Shown here one piece after another: positions 22,841 to 35,114 of a DNA stretch of 64,000 nt. The translations under genes and the position numbers were made by a program. The stretch covers positions 1 through 64,000 of the forward strand of contig JBANDB010000012.1 in assembly GCA_037576215.1 (NCBI GenBank). Reading direction: 5' to 3'. Numbering within the stretch: position 1 is the first letter of the stretch; each line of letters starts with the position of its first letter. Source of the stretch: Armillaria gallica (taxonomy: Eukaryota; Basidiomycota; Agaricomycetes; Agaricales; Physalacriaceae). Under the pieces are notes generated by a model. The model searched no databases. It was not told the DNA's origin and saw nothing but the letters and a program-made list of their open reading frames with translations.

Positions 22841-23180
22841 ACATCTGCAATGAAAATCGTCTCACAGGCTGAGAATGTCACGATAACCTGACTATATGCG
22901 TGTTCCGAAAGTGATCTGTTCCTTGGAAAGCGACGGACAGCACCGAGAAGAATGATACATACCTTTCCCTATTCCAACGAGTGCCTGAAAAGTTGATTTC
23001 TCAGTAATTTGCATGCATTGTCGTCGTCAAAACGTTGACTACGTCAATATCGCGACTACCGTGGAACGACGTGATAGCTTAAGACGGACTGGGAGTTGAC
23101 TATGAGTAAAACGGCATCGTCCAGGTCCACTGACGCACCATCTGAATGCGGCTATCATTTACCTCTGCTACCTCGAAGTG

Positions 23181-24556
23181 TCATCCAGCTTCAATGCGAC
23201 GGTCCTGCATCAAACGAGGACGGTGTACTCGAGAATGAAATGACAATCGCCAAATCGTGGACAAAGAGTGCGCCGAGGGCGGTCTCTCTGGCGATGTCGA
23301 GGAGTTCTCCCTGGACGGGGATGGATAGGTTAGGATCGGGGGGAGCATGGTGATCATTGTGGACAAGAGGGACATTGTAGTGTAAATAGTTTTGGATCGG
23401 CCCGCTGAATGCCACCATACTACACTTCGGTTCCCAGAAGATAGTGCGCGCTTGTCATTGGTATACACTACTGTAGCTGGTAGCCACAACGTAGGCATTC
23501 TGGAAGAGGTTGTATCGGAGAGGCGCATAGAATCCAGAGGTGCTGTATCCGATGATAGTGAGCCTAACGCTGGGTCTAAACATCCACGAAGAGACAACAT
23601 AGGGATACTGGATAGCGAGCTGTGTTAGGTTCATCAATTCATACATCAATGACGTTGGAACCGGTGCACGTACCTGTCGATACAAGGAAGCCGAACAACC
23701 GAACTTCAATAGAGCGATGAGTCTATCTGAACGAATGTACAGATACACCGCTCTCTTCACGTCTGCGTTATCTGGTGGTAGGGAAGGAAAATCACCTTCC
23801 CATGCTGACATGGTGCCCGATCCGACTGATCGACCTTCCTGGAGATTAGGCCACACGGTAATCATCAACAAAAGTGACTGAACGAAGGAAAGGGAGACGG
23901 TAAGAGTCGCACAAAAACCGCCAGATAAAACAGAAAAGAGTATATGGGTCACTAGGCCTTAGAAGACGGGGAGGGGACATCAATCACTCCTGGGCTGCTA
24001 TCGCATGGCGTGGCAGTTGGCCTAACCTTGGACTGCTGAGCGATAGAGGAGTATCGGGACCTCAAGTTCGTATGCAGTGCAAAAGGAGTATGGGGGAACA
24101 GCAATTCTATTCAGTCCTACGTACATACAACATATATCTGAAGTATGGTGTTAGCGAAAACGTTAGCAGGTAAGATGGAAATAGCGTACAAAGAGGTAGA
24201 AAGTGTCGCGCAGAATGGGTATTTCATGACACAGTATTCTGGATGGGGAAGGTCAGGCAAGGGTCTTTCGGTGATGCGAAGGCAGAATTCACCATCTAAC
24301 ACAACTCAGTGACTGCATAGATAATCCGGAGATATCACGCTCAGGTTTGTGCGACAGGGAATACGGATCTTCAAAGACTCAGTCCTCATGGAAGAAGCGA
24401 TGCTAGTCATGCCTTCAAGATTCCCGAATTACTGCAGGGCCGAAAGATGGGAGGTTGAGCCCAGGAAGAAGTTTCGAAACCAATGTAAAGACTCACCGGT
24501 GTAATCCCAGCGACTGTCTTCAATCCTCGTGCCAAAACAATCCAAGAACCAGCCAT
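23181..24556 (-). pseudogene. Putative membrane-protein gene in A', probably decayed
   Basis: The minus strand has a 60 nt putative first exon (24556-24497, MAGSWIVLARGLKTVAG) with a GTGAGT donor. Further on, a 166-codon frame (23952-23455) starts with a hydrophobic stretch (ILFSVLSGGFCATLTVSLSF) and contains LAIQYPYVVSSWMFRPSVRL. Within that frame a segment of exactly 54 nt bounded by GTACGT and ACACAG could be an intron or coding; both readings stay open. The sequence between the exon and this frame is full of stops in all frames, so the gene is probably broken or the two parts are unrelated. The left counterpart is cut by the telomere. The family is not recognised. Confidence 0.4.
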
Positions 24557-25491
24557 CTCCAAGAAATAATCCTGAGTTGGGAAGCTCCAACAAAAGAACA
24601 CTAGAAACTGCAGACAGAAATATCAATGAATAGCGAGCGACACACTTAGTTATCACGGCTGGCTACGAGCTCCCTTTTCGCCTATGTATTCCTGTAACGC
24701 GTCAAAACCAGCTATAGAGTATTCCAGTTCTAAGAAAGTGAAGAGAGGGTGCAGGGAAGAGGTGGGTATGTGCATGAGTCGCAAGGTGCTGGGCGGCAAG
24801 GAAGGAAGGGAAGGAAGGCACACCAAGTCGGAGTCTCAATAACGGTGGAAATCGCCGGACCGGACACTCGGCGCGCACGGACCCCCGACGCGTTTCCGTG
24901 GGAAAGCCTGCCGAGTCCTGTCGGATCCGCACTCGATGCAGGGCTACAGACCACTGTTCCTTTCTTCCCAATCAATTCCGCTTTGTGGCACATGTTTCTT
25001 CGCACGCAGTGGTCGACGAGAGGATTGTTATTCATGAAATGTTTGTTCTCTGCTCGTCGATGAACTGGAGGAATTTCAGAGTCAGGGTCTCTATTGGTGA
25101 TGCGCCTAAAATCAATAAACAAGGGCTTAAGGGAGTCAGTTTCCAATGCATTTGGAACTTGTCGTTGTGTGCGGACCCAGTAGTGCTCGGTCCGGGTGGA
25201 TGCCGGCGAGTTAAGTTACCGGCTCCGGTCAGTTAGTACGGGATCCGCTGCGGCTCTTCCTTTTGCCATTATCGCTCTCCTCATCTCCCTTAAAATGACA
25301 CTCTTCTTATTTGAGACGACCCTGAGCTAACAGAATCAAGAATTTCTCGTACATCATCGACTTCCTTTGGCCAATTCACGACATTCTGAAATGCTCAGTC
25401 TGGATCCGACTCTAAAATATTCACCGTGTCGAATTGAAGATGCATACGGATCGGTCATGGGCTACCATATCCTTACTTTTTGTAATGAATG

Positions 25492-26290
25492 AGACTGGTA
25501 TGTCATCCTGTTTGTCCCGGTGTTGACGCTAACAAGATCCACACTGTCATCAGATTGCGAATTCGAATAGAACCTCATGGACGACGCCCGAAATTCTCTT
25601 TCCCAAGCCGTCTTATCTCGCTCTGTATACACAATCGAAGCATTGAAGGAACTCATGAAGTCACGTACCTACACGTTGCGAACGTACCGGGGGCCTGCAT
25701 TCTAGCACTGCTGTTCGATCCCTACTTTTCGGTGCATTGCATTGCTGCGTACAGCTGTAGCCGGAGACTATTCAATTCAACGGGCGCCTTTTTCGAGGTG
25801 TGTCTTCCGTAAGTGTTCTATCTTTTCATTCAATCTTCTGATCTCACATGATCCTTGTATAGACCACGGCGACCTTGGCTTCATTCTTCACAGCTGCTGG
25901 CTTCGATAGCTCCGTGCGGATAACCATATTTTAAGCGTGCTCATCAGGATGTCATATTGCTGTTACAGACCTCGACGTAAGTCGAGCGCTTACCTTGAAA
26001 GTGCATCTTCCTGACTTATGAAAGCTACAGGAAGTTTTTTGATGACGGAGGCTATTCGGACAATGGGCTAAGGTCCGAGAATGCTCGAGCGCTTAATGAT
26101 GGGCGCAGCGTGTCGCCAGTCATCTTCCTCCATGTCTATCTCTGAGGCATTGCAGTGTCCATTCTTCCACATTGGTACCGTAACTTGCTATGTCCCGGTT
26201 TTGGACAACAGTGACCGTAAGTACTTTATGCTTGATGTACGGATCATTTCTGATGCTGCTGTAGTGCTGTTGGTGGACCTGCGAGGTATT
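25492..26290 (+). pseudogene. Decayed multi-exon gene of unknown family (right copy)
   Basis: This is the paralogue of 2086-2870. The exon at about 25492-25664 encodes WYVILFVPVLTLTRS and MDDARNSLSQAVLSRSVY but has an in-frame TAG at 25568. The acceptor equivalent to CTTTTAG (2314-2320 on the left) is changed to CTTTTCG at 25725-25731. The pair 25761-25808 and 25863-25934, with its 54 nt intron, is kept. The donor at 26010 is still GTAAGT here, unlike the left copy, while the donor equivalent to the left GTAAGG near 2727 is lost. The two copies are therefore broken at different places. Function unknown. Confidence 0.4.
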
Positions 26291-26812
26291 GCTGTCAAGA
26301 GTCGTCATGACGATCCCTTTCTGTGCGCATCTACTACCTACGGTACGAGGATTTTAAGGTGTACACAGCTCGAAAATCTTACAGTTCATGATATCACCAG
26401 GGTTCGCGAAATCAACTACGCTACACGGACGAGCATGATTGCTAGGATCGACCGCCACTGCCCACGGAAGAATGGAGAAGCTGGCGGCATCGGTGAGTTA
26501 TGCACCACCTCGGAACAGCTTATTTATAAACCCTAAAACAGCATCGTAAGCACCGAAGCTTGTCAGTGCTGGTCAACGCACATGTTCCTCAACGACATGG
26601 AGATATGCCTCCTCGCGCGCGACGGCCTCGCTGCGAATCACTCTCGAATATCCTCATTGTCTGGTCCGGGTGGTACAGTGCTGTAGTGTGCTAGACACTG
26701 CTTTTGATGACGCTTTGAGGCATTGCCGAAAGGCCGTATTCGAACCGCCATCCTCGATTATGAGAAGCGGCGGGTATAAGGGCAAGCAAGTTTTTCGACA
26801 GAGATCCTCATA

Positions 26813-27661
26813 ATGCCTCATCACATTTCATCAAAGACGACCATGAAAACGGTGCGCTTTGCTGACTCGCCCAATGACGCGTACACGTATGGTCCCGACT
26901 ATATGCGTTCGCAAACTGTCACATATTCGTCGCAAAGGCTAATTCAACAGCCGTCTCCCAGTTGGCATCAGCATTCATACGTGTATCGTCGTCAATCTCG
27001 GTTGCTGAAAGATACCTACTCTCCGAAGTATAACAATTCTTCACCTCCGTCCTCATCAACTTTCTGTTCTCCCGAGTGTTCCCAGTATTCTCCTCCAACC
27101 GCTCATACTGTCCTCCCTTTGCCCTCGTCGTCACCTTGGCTAGTTTCCACTCAACCACCTCCAACACCGGACGGACTACGACACCCAATCACCCTCCCGC
27201 CTGTGGAGGAGAACTTTTCAGAGACATCAACTACGTTTAAACTCCATGAATCTCTCCGTCCACCATGCCTCAGCATCGACTTGTCTCAGGATATCTCACC
27301 ATACATCGTGACACTCCGAGACAAGCCGTATACGTCTCCTCAGGACCTTCCCGAGAACATGATCCTTATATCAAGGTACCTTCCATGGCGGATCCACATA
27401 TCACCGTGTTCGGTTAAGGACGTGGTCGTGGCCCTCTATACGGCGTTGCGTACAAGGGTCACAGATGAGGAGACGAATGCGATCGGAGGTAAAGATGTGA
27501 TGAAGGCTTTTGCGAAACGGGTAGAAAGGGCGGGAGAAGAGGAGAGAAGGAAGGGCGTAAGGAGGGTCGACTTTTTGCTAGGATATACGAGGTTCGTTGG
27601 GATAGAGCCTAGTACAGATGAGCTGGGAGTCTGGAAGATTTGTTTGATGCCGCTGTCGTAG
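26813..27661 (+). CDS. DUF6699-domain protein (right paralogue)
   Basis: This is an intact single-exon ORF of 282 residues, the paralogue of 3430-4275. It begins MPHHISSKTTMKTVRFADSP. The N-terminal half is low-complexity Ser/Pro/Tyr; the DUF6699 domain spans about 150-278 with PPCLSIDLSQDISPYIVTLRD, SRYLPWRIHISPCSVKD, an acidic/basic helix KRVERAGEEERRKG, and RRVDFLLGYTRFVGIEP. The last 45 residues differ from the left paralogue by very few changes, whereas the N-terminal half differs by many substitutions and small indels. No signal peptide or membrane segment is present, so a cytosolic or nuclear protein is likely. Biochemical role unknown. Confidence 0.85.
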   Translation: MPHHISSKTTMKTVRFADSPNDAYTYGPDYMRSQTVTYSSQRLIQQPSPSWHQHSYVYRRQSRLLKDTYSPKYNNSSPPSSSTFCSPECSQYSPPTAHTVLPLPSSSPWLVSTQPPPTPDGLRHPITLPPVEENFSETSTTFKLHESLRPPCLSIDLSQDISPYIVTLRDKPYTSPQDLPENMILISRYLPWRIHISPCSVKDVVVALYTALRTRVTDEETNAIGGKDVMKAFAKRVERAGEEERRKGVRRVDFLLGYTRFVGIEPSTDELGVWKICLMPLS

Positions 27662-28050
27662 TGCTTTTGCAGTCGCTTTCCCCTGAGATCTTGTCTGCAA
27701 TTCTATTTCGTTATTGTATGGTTGATTCGACTTAGATTCATATGGCTTCTATTGCACATTATTTGCACCGTCCTCAAAAGTTACACGGTATTGCATAGGT
27801 CTCTCCGTGTTACCTATTCGTTCATTGGTCACTGTGGAAGGACGTTTCGAGTCCGCTACCACCTGAGTATCGAAAGTTCGCAAAAGCTATGCGCGGAAAT
27901 AGAGGTTAAATGGCTATGGAGGATCATATGATTTTGATGTATATACGAGTTCACAAGTAAAAACTGATTAGTATCAGTGCTGAAAGCACATTATCAATGC
28001 GGACACCCCCTGTGTTCCGCGACGGCAACAGGTGTTTGGAAATCTGGGAA

Positions 28051-31000
28051 ATGGTCTATTCATTCCACTTCGAATCGACCGCCTTGAATTCACTAGCAGA
28101 AAGGGTAAATGATCGTCGACCAGGACAGGTGTACCTACGAAAATTGTAACGACCGTTCACGGATATGCGATATAGACGGCCAGCTCCATTTTGATTTAAT
28201 GAAACTTCAAACGGATCCCGAGGTCCCGGAGTGTCATTCGAGAATGCGACTTTTCCAGGTAGGCCTACTGTACTCTGTATTATACTGGTTCACCGTCGTT
28301 TGGAATCAGAAGAATACATAGAAATAGGAGAAACCTTTGACAGGGTTTCACAGGCTGGCAACCAGTCCTTCATGACAATTGCTATCGAACACGGAGCCCG
28401 ATGCGGGCAGGGATGCGGAAGGTCCTAGGATCAAATCGTCAGTGGTACAGATAAATCGCCCAGTTTTCGATAGAACTGGAGGCTCGGAGTCGGAGTCGGA
28501 AATGAAGGAAACGTGTTCGCAGCCTTACAAGTGTAGTTCGTCCTTGTCCTTCGACCGATCGCTTGCTGACTGTTGCCTACAATTTACCAGGAGCTCGGAG
28601 GGCGAATCCGCAGATATCAACTTCGACCGGCATGAAGTATCTGAAGATACTTCATATGTCGGGAGGGCTCCATACAATCGCCGTTGCTGCGAGAACCTCC
28701 GGGAAGAAAAACACACTTGTCTTTCCTGAACCCGACGAATTCTCGGTTGGCGAGGCGCGCGATCCGTTGTTTGGCTATCCTGATGAAGTACAGAGTTCTA
28801 TCCTTCTTCTGGGAGTATTATGATACAGTTTTGAGGCCTTACGGAGTTAGGGGACCTTTCATGGTGAAGCGAAGCTTTCTGGGAGCATGATCAACAGGGG
28901 TAAACCGTCTGATGGAATTGTGGCGAGCACCTCAAGGCTCAGTCTTGATTTGGCTTAATGCACTTGCGACGATTCAGCAGAACAAGCGTACACCTGTTTT
29001 TTCCTTCTGATCATATGCTAGGTATCCGGCTCAATGTCTTTTCCTCGTCGTTGACGCACCTGCACCTATTGCATCTAGTAAAAAAGGGCTTATCCAAAAA
29101 TAGGCTGAACAGAGAAATACTTGTCCCGACTTTAACTATCGATGACCAAAAATCCGAGCACGTCGATAGTGGGTTTTTGGAGCAGACGGTAGTGACGACG
29201 TGCTGGGGAAGCTACTAATGATGATTTTATAACGATTCCGTGCGTTTTTCTGTAGGATGTCTTCGAGGTGCGATGTTATTGATCGAGAGGGGCAGCGAAC
29301 AGTATCAGTCCGACATGACACGAAGATATTCCGCCCCAGGACCACATGCATAAATTTAAAGCAGAGCCGCTAGCACTAATTGAACCGATGGCGAATGAAC
29401 CGTGGAAATGAGGATGAGGATATCTCCTCATTTGTGGAATATTTTTCACATCGTTTCAGCGAGCGGGGGAAAGACTATACATCGTGAGTCTGATGCAAAT
29501 CTCTTAGTTTCGATCCCACAATTACAGATAGAGACTGTGTTAATTGCTTTATGAGTGCTGAGAACTTGGGGCTGGCTTGTTAATGTGACGGTAGTCTGTA
29601 AGAGCAAAGCCACAGAATCTGGTACTCGAAGTATGAAAATATTATCAACATTTTTCAACACTGGTCGCAGGGTCTTGGGAGTGTCACCCACGGTCTCCCC
29701 AGAAAAACCACATCGTGCCTAGTCCCGACAGAAGAAGAATTTAATGTATGGTGCACCTGTGTGGCTGGGCGATCCATGGTTGCCCTGACGTCGGGCTGGG
29801 GAACAGAGCCTGAAAGTGTCCTCGTTCCAAGGTGGTTTCACGGTACCCGCCGCTCCGGAACGTCCCGGTTAATTCAGTTGCGGGAACAAAGTGCAGCAAA
29901 CAAAGACGCGTCTTTCCTTCCGACCACAATGAACACCTGATACGTCGTGTCCATTTCTTCTGCACCGCTGCTCTGTGCCGACTGAACTGCGTACTCGACA
30001 AGGTCAATATCGCCAGAAGGCCTCGCTGTAGCCGAAGTCTCTACGGCGAGGCAAGATTTTGGTCCTTAATGCAACCCGCAAACGTCTGCTCCGTTCTGGA
30101 AATTTTGGGGAATTGGAGTAGTCGAGTTTATTGAAATGTGCGTGAGCGTCAGTATCTGAGGGCTATCCAGTAATTGGTACGTTTTCTTCACATTTCTTTT
30201 GGCTATATTGGATAAAGGAATGGATCTCTCCAGCAGTGCTTCATCAAATCATATCCAAGACTCCGAGTCAATAGCCCTCATTCGCCACGCTCGCCCCAAG
30301 TGTACTTCGTCTGAATAGACTGACTGGCCAGCCCCATTTCGCTCATCGAAGCTTTATCCATCCCCACGAGCCATGACTTAGGGTTAGCTGCAGAGAGCGG
30401 TCCGTCTGGCTGAGGTCCCCTGCAGTCGCATCGCTTCTCTTCCCCGTAACGTTCAGGTTGAGGTACGTGCCTTATGGACCGCTTTCACAATACCTTGCAA
30501 ATCTCGTTTCTAGCTCGTCTAGCCATAGTCGCTCGGAGCGCTGGCCTGCTTAACACAGTGGCCTTGTAGGTAGCCTATCATGTACGTACATTTCGTATCC
30601 TTTGTCTCGCTCCCCGCACTGATGCCTCCTCAGGTATTTAATGTTATTCATAATCTACTATTTACGGATTCGAACAATGAACGGGATCTAAGGATTATCG
30701 CAATACCGACGACGATTTGTATTTGATACGCCAATACCTCACTCGTACCTTGCATTCAACATATCACAAAAAATATATTCGGGCCACTCCGTCCTGTTTG
30801 GCTGCTTCCCTTGACGCCACTGCAGCAACGCCGATTTTCCTTCATGAACAAGCTAGCATTAGACATCGCCTCCTGTCGATGAAATGAATGAGCCAATGCC
30901 GTCATCGGTTTGCGATTCGGTGCTACCTTGCTACAGTGGGAATCCTCGATGTTCGATGATTGCTGCGGTATCTCTTCTCTACTAATGTCAGGTCTGCATT

Positions 31001-31886
31001 TGGCGATTCTGAGAGTTTTATGCGAAAGAAGGGGTGTGGCTGCGATGCAGAAGAATGGCTTCCAGAGTCATCTTACTATCCAGCTTCGGCCTTCCATAGA
31101 CTTATTCCTGGCGACGTCGGAATTTCTGGTGGGTACTCAGCACTAGCGCTTCGCAGCCATCATGCTTAGATCCTTATCACAGATTGCACCACTCATCATG
31201 TCCGTCGATTTACCACCAACACAAATGACGCGACACTGTTTGGAAACTGCACGTTCCATATTTTGACACCATGCTATGTACTTTTACATGGCTTTCTGGT
31301 ATGTCTTTGCTCTTCGAACAGGCACTGAGAATTTCTGAACTGCTTCGCATAGCTTACAGGAGCTTCTTCATCCGCACTCCACGCGTTCGCTCATCAAATC
31401 AACAATCAAATAGTCAAATAGCTGTTTCCCCTCCGCTTCTTACACCTCACATGGTTGATTTTTCTCGACGGCTGATACTTGCATCACGGTGTCCGTAGCT
31501 TCAAAGAGTGCTTCTTAATAGGCTCCAGGAACCACTGTCACAAAAGCCCCCGAAAGACAACAATGCTCATTCGAGTGTTCTCACGGATGTCTCATTTGAA
31601 CCAGTGGCAATTTCTGGCTCTCTACAATACCTCACCATCCTCATTCTCTTGAACCATTCCTTCCGCAGTGCGTCCGTCTGTCCAAACCACTCATTCGATC
31701 GACTAATTATCAAGGAAGGTTCACCTTGTGTCCTCACGCTGTCCCCTGCACAGAGTTTTGGTGCGCATCTCGCCCTGTTTTTTTTCAATATCCAGTAATC
31801 TAACATAGCTGTAGGGAATTTCGAGTACCACGAGCAATCATTCTCCCAGCCTAATCAAGTGTGTCGTCTGTATTCAGCATTCTACC
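28051..31886. other. Gene-poor 3.8 kb
   Basis: Several overlapping 60-116 codon frames (28379-28890 and 29741-30134) occur on both strands without recognisable motifs or consistent splice structure. I see no repeat shared with the rest of the window here. Confidence 0.5.
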
Positions 31887-33473
31887 ATGCGGCCTGATGC
31901 TTGTCAAGGTCTTCAAATCGGCTCCATGTATCAGCGTCTCTTGGACATTCTTATTCTCTCATCTATCGCTCGCGCTTCTGTGGCGGACGTATCTCCCGAC
32001 GACGATGATGGTGTACCCGTGTGCATTGAAGATCGACGAACCCTTCTGAATATCGTCTGGAGCTGCCTCGCTACGATATTTGCATGCACATGGCTAGCTG
32101 TGCATCCCAATGTCCCGGGTCGTAACATCACCTCGAAAGGAGAGATCTCCTGTGCAATTGAACGTGCAAAGATTATGGCAGTCGCGATTTTGGCCCCAGA
32201 AGTCATTGTTGCATGGGCTGCTGAACAGTTATTGTTGCGTGGAAGGTGTGTCACCGTGAGTACCTCCCGTGTCTTCGGGAGCTATCAGACTTATGTTGGA
32301 CACGGCAGGAACAAACATATCTATCGCGTCACTGATTGACACTTGGAGGGGCAGAAAAGACAAATATACACCAAATCTGACGATGGCTCACGGGTTTGTT
32401 CTCAGTATGGGCGGCTTTTGTTACACAAAAGCAAGTCCTATTTTGCCATCGTCATCGCTACCCTCCACAATCTTGTCAAAGCGTACCACGTCGTCCAGAA
32501 CCATGGCTTTATCGATCCTTCATCTTGATGATCTCGACTCCCACCCGCAGTTGATGACAAAACTAGAGGAGATCAGCGCAGAGACCATAGAGGACAAAAG
32601 TAAAGGCGATGGGCTCTCAAAACCGATATTTGTCCTTCAGATATCCTGATTCATCGCACAATGCGCGGCTCGAGCCGTTCAGCACCTTCCTATGACGCTA
32701 CTTGAAATGACGCCCTCGCATTTGCGGGACTCAGTGTCATCACTTACTCCTTGTGGTGGTATAAGCCACTCAACATTAAGTATCACATTTCGCTCGACAG
32801 TGACCATAGATTGGTGTCTGAAACACGCCATCTCCGAGAATCTGCTTCTCCCGCAGAGAGTACCACGAAGAAGAACGCACTGTCATGGAGCTGTCTTCGA
32901 ATACAACCTGTAATAAATGGGTTGGTTGAATGGCTTTTCTTGGGTACACTGCGTGCTGTCAGCGGGGGGATTGGATACCACATCGGGGGGATCGTATATG
33001 ATATCGAGGACGGCGGTGACGACATCGAAAATGGTGCCTTTAGATTTTCGTCGGGTACACGCTTTCAAGCACCGTGGGTGCGGATTGGGATCGTGGTCGC
33101 AGTAGGATCGGTCTTCGGTGCATTCCATCGCGCGGCTTGGTCATTCTACTTTCCTTCACACGCTGAAATGGTGCTATGGCGGTACGCGTCTATGACGGTC
33201 TTGGTTAGACTTATTGTAGCATTTCTTCCCACTGGTCATCTGCTAATAGTTAATGCCCTTCCAGGGTGCATGAAGCTACCGCGCTCGTGGACAAACCTCC
33301 GCCTTTGGATCGGTTTTAGGGAGTTCATTTTTACCCTACTAACCAGGACTGGTACTGTGGCATACATCGCAGCGAGAATCATTTTGATCATCCTTGCTTT
33401 TATGCAGTTACGTTTCCTTCCACCACTAGCCTTTCATACCGTACAATGGACCACTTACTTGCCTCATATATAA
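31887..33473 (+). pseudogene. Agaricomycete multi-pass membrane protein, broken
   Basis: The frame matches a large uncharacterised agaricomycete membrane family. It shows EDRRTLLNIVWSCLATIFACTW plus AVHPNVPG, APEVIVAWAAEQ, MAHGFVLSMGGF, DKSKGDGLSKPIFVLQ, then AQCAARAVQHLP, LAFAGLSVITYSLWWYKPLN, FHRAAWSFYFPSHAE, and a terminal hydrophobic domain ending TVQWTTYLPHI. After the GTGAGT donor at 32256, the next exon (from about 32340) continues with the MAHGF segment. Two lesions are clear. A TGA at 32647-32649 stands where the family has Trp before the FIAQCAARAVQ segment. A 1-nt loss near 32710 shifts the frame before LAFAGLS. The product would be truncated after about half its length. It is convergent with the downstream GPCR gene. 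Confidence 0.78.
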
Positions 33474-33749
33474 CTTCAGTTACTTTCCGCTTTTCATACA
33501 GACTTTGAAGCTTTCCTTTCGTATCAAGTAGTCTTATCTCCTCCGGCTCGGCTTGTTTTCTTTGGGGCGTACTTGCACTTTGAAATCATAGACTGTACTT
33601 CGCTAATACCGACGTTCCTAATACTGTTCCTGACAGCAAACTCACGACAGAGCTAGTTTATGGCAAGTAAAATAACACTTCGAGGCTTCTCCGATTACAC
33701 GAGGGTAATAAGAACCAAACTCCTACCAACTGGGGCAGTCCGCACCGAC

Positions 33750-35114
33750 CTAGACCGATTCCTGTGAAGGCATGGATTTTCTCCTCACACTATCTCTGAC
33801 GCTCCTCGCCACATTCTCGTTCCATCCATAAGTTAACGCATTCGCGAACCCTACAAACTGCGTTGATGCCTGCATGATCTGTAGGACCTTCGAAGAATGA
33901 CCGGATGCCTCTGCTAGGCGATTGCACAATCCAGGTATCCACAAGACGATGTACGCAATCGGATACGCGTTCAGCAACAGAATCTTTGAGATGTGCTTGT
34001 ATCGATCTGTAGGTAGATTATTTACCGGGGTAGAAGATCGAGAAACAACGGTAGAATTGGGAGAGGGTATAGGAAACTGGACTTCGCTATTCGTCGCAAC
34101 GGAGTTGTTCGCTTCGTTACGGTAAATACTTGTCGAAAGATCTCGCATTTGTACAGCATCTTTTGACACGGAAACCCTAGGGTCGTGCGATCGTTGGCGG
34201 AGCTTCATTCGTGACAAGAGCGTGGTGCGGGGAGAATTTACAATGACGTCTTTGAATCGCTTCCTCAGGTGCATGTAAAGGTAAGTGTATAGACCTGTCC
34301 AATGAAATCCTTAGATCAGCACAATAGACCTGACAATACAGACGGACCAATCTCGATCAATATGAAGAGAAAACGCCAAGCGTGAGTTAACACATAGCGT
34401 AGATACGCGGGTTCGGGAGTAAGCCAGCTGTGAGCGAATATGAAACTTGACTTCTGGTACTTAGTAAGAACCTATACGCACCACCAGTTTCCTGAAACAG
34501 CCGTATAGTATCCCATTCCGAGAGCAATGAAACCTAGTCAGACAAACTGTCAGGGAGAATTGATCTATAGAGCAATACTGGCGTACTAGTCACCAAAGGC
34601 ATCACCCATGTGCATGCGCATACAATAGTAACAAATCGCATCTTGTCCTTTTTTGAATCTCCTAACCAAGACTCATGGGTAGCAGTGACGAGCAAAACTG
34701 TCACTACAGCTATCGCCAAAATAGACGTATCGGTCGCCTATGATAATCCATCATTCACAGAACGCAAAGATAAGCGCCCTATACATACCTGGACGGAGAG
34801 CTGACCGATGAACCCATTTGCAGTACAGGCTGGAGATTGGGTGAGTGGCCCCGTGGCTAGGACTACTACGCCCGATATCCCGTTGTTCACTCCATTAACA
34901 AAATCTAGGATGCTTCATCCGAAAATGTGCCCCGTTAAGAAGAGGATCGGTGCTTACCGGCAATTGCGAGATTCATGATTAACGGATGCCGATAATGCTT
35001 CTTCATCGGAAGGAAGATGTAGCAGAGGATGATAAATCCGGATCCCATGGCTGAAAGCGCGCTGCCAGCTAAATTGGTGATGGCGAGGGCAAACTCGAAA
35101 TCCGGAAGAGCCAT
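33750..35114 (-). CDS. Seven-transmembrane G-protein-coupled receptor, Git3/cAMP-receptor-like
   Basis: Six exons on the minus strand (35114-34958, 34904-34789, 34737-34587, 34533-34482, 34445-34348, 34294-33750) join in frame to 372 residues. TM1 is around FALAITNLAGSALSAMGSGF, and LIMNLAIADFVNG marks TM2. A Cys before TM3 (SPACTANG) and one in loop 2 (GNWC, formed across an exon junction) could form the usual disulfide. TM6 has AYPIAYIVLWIPGLCNRLAE and TM7 ends FANALTYGWNE, both typical of fungal Git3-like receptors. Loop 3 is long, Ser/Thr-rich and basic. Such receptors sense nutrients or other ligands at the plasma membrane and signal through G alpha. Open frame upstream of the chosen ATG carries NGT and NLT sequons, so a further 5' exon is likely. 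The 36 nt intron at 34446-34481 is the least certain junction. Confidence 0.87.

Larger units (their letters stand above)
23575..28050 (+). repeat. Subtelomeric duplicated block A' (right copy)
   Basis: This is the counterpart of 165-4400 in direct orientation. It extends further at its 5' side, where the left copy was replaced by the telomere. Beyond the DUF6699 stop, about 250 bases (roughly 27735-27985) are absent from the left copy. Homology then resumes (TTATCAATGC at 27992; left copy 4352) and fades by about 28050. Confidence 0.88.

Noticed and set aside
28379..28890. Overlapping plus ORFs of 116, 86 and 68 codons
   Set aside because: Three frames are open over the same DNA with no recognisable domain or splice-supported extension.
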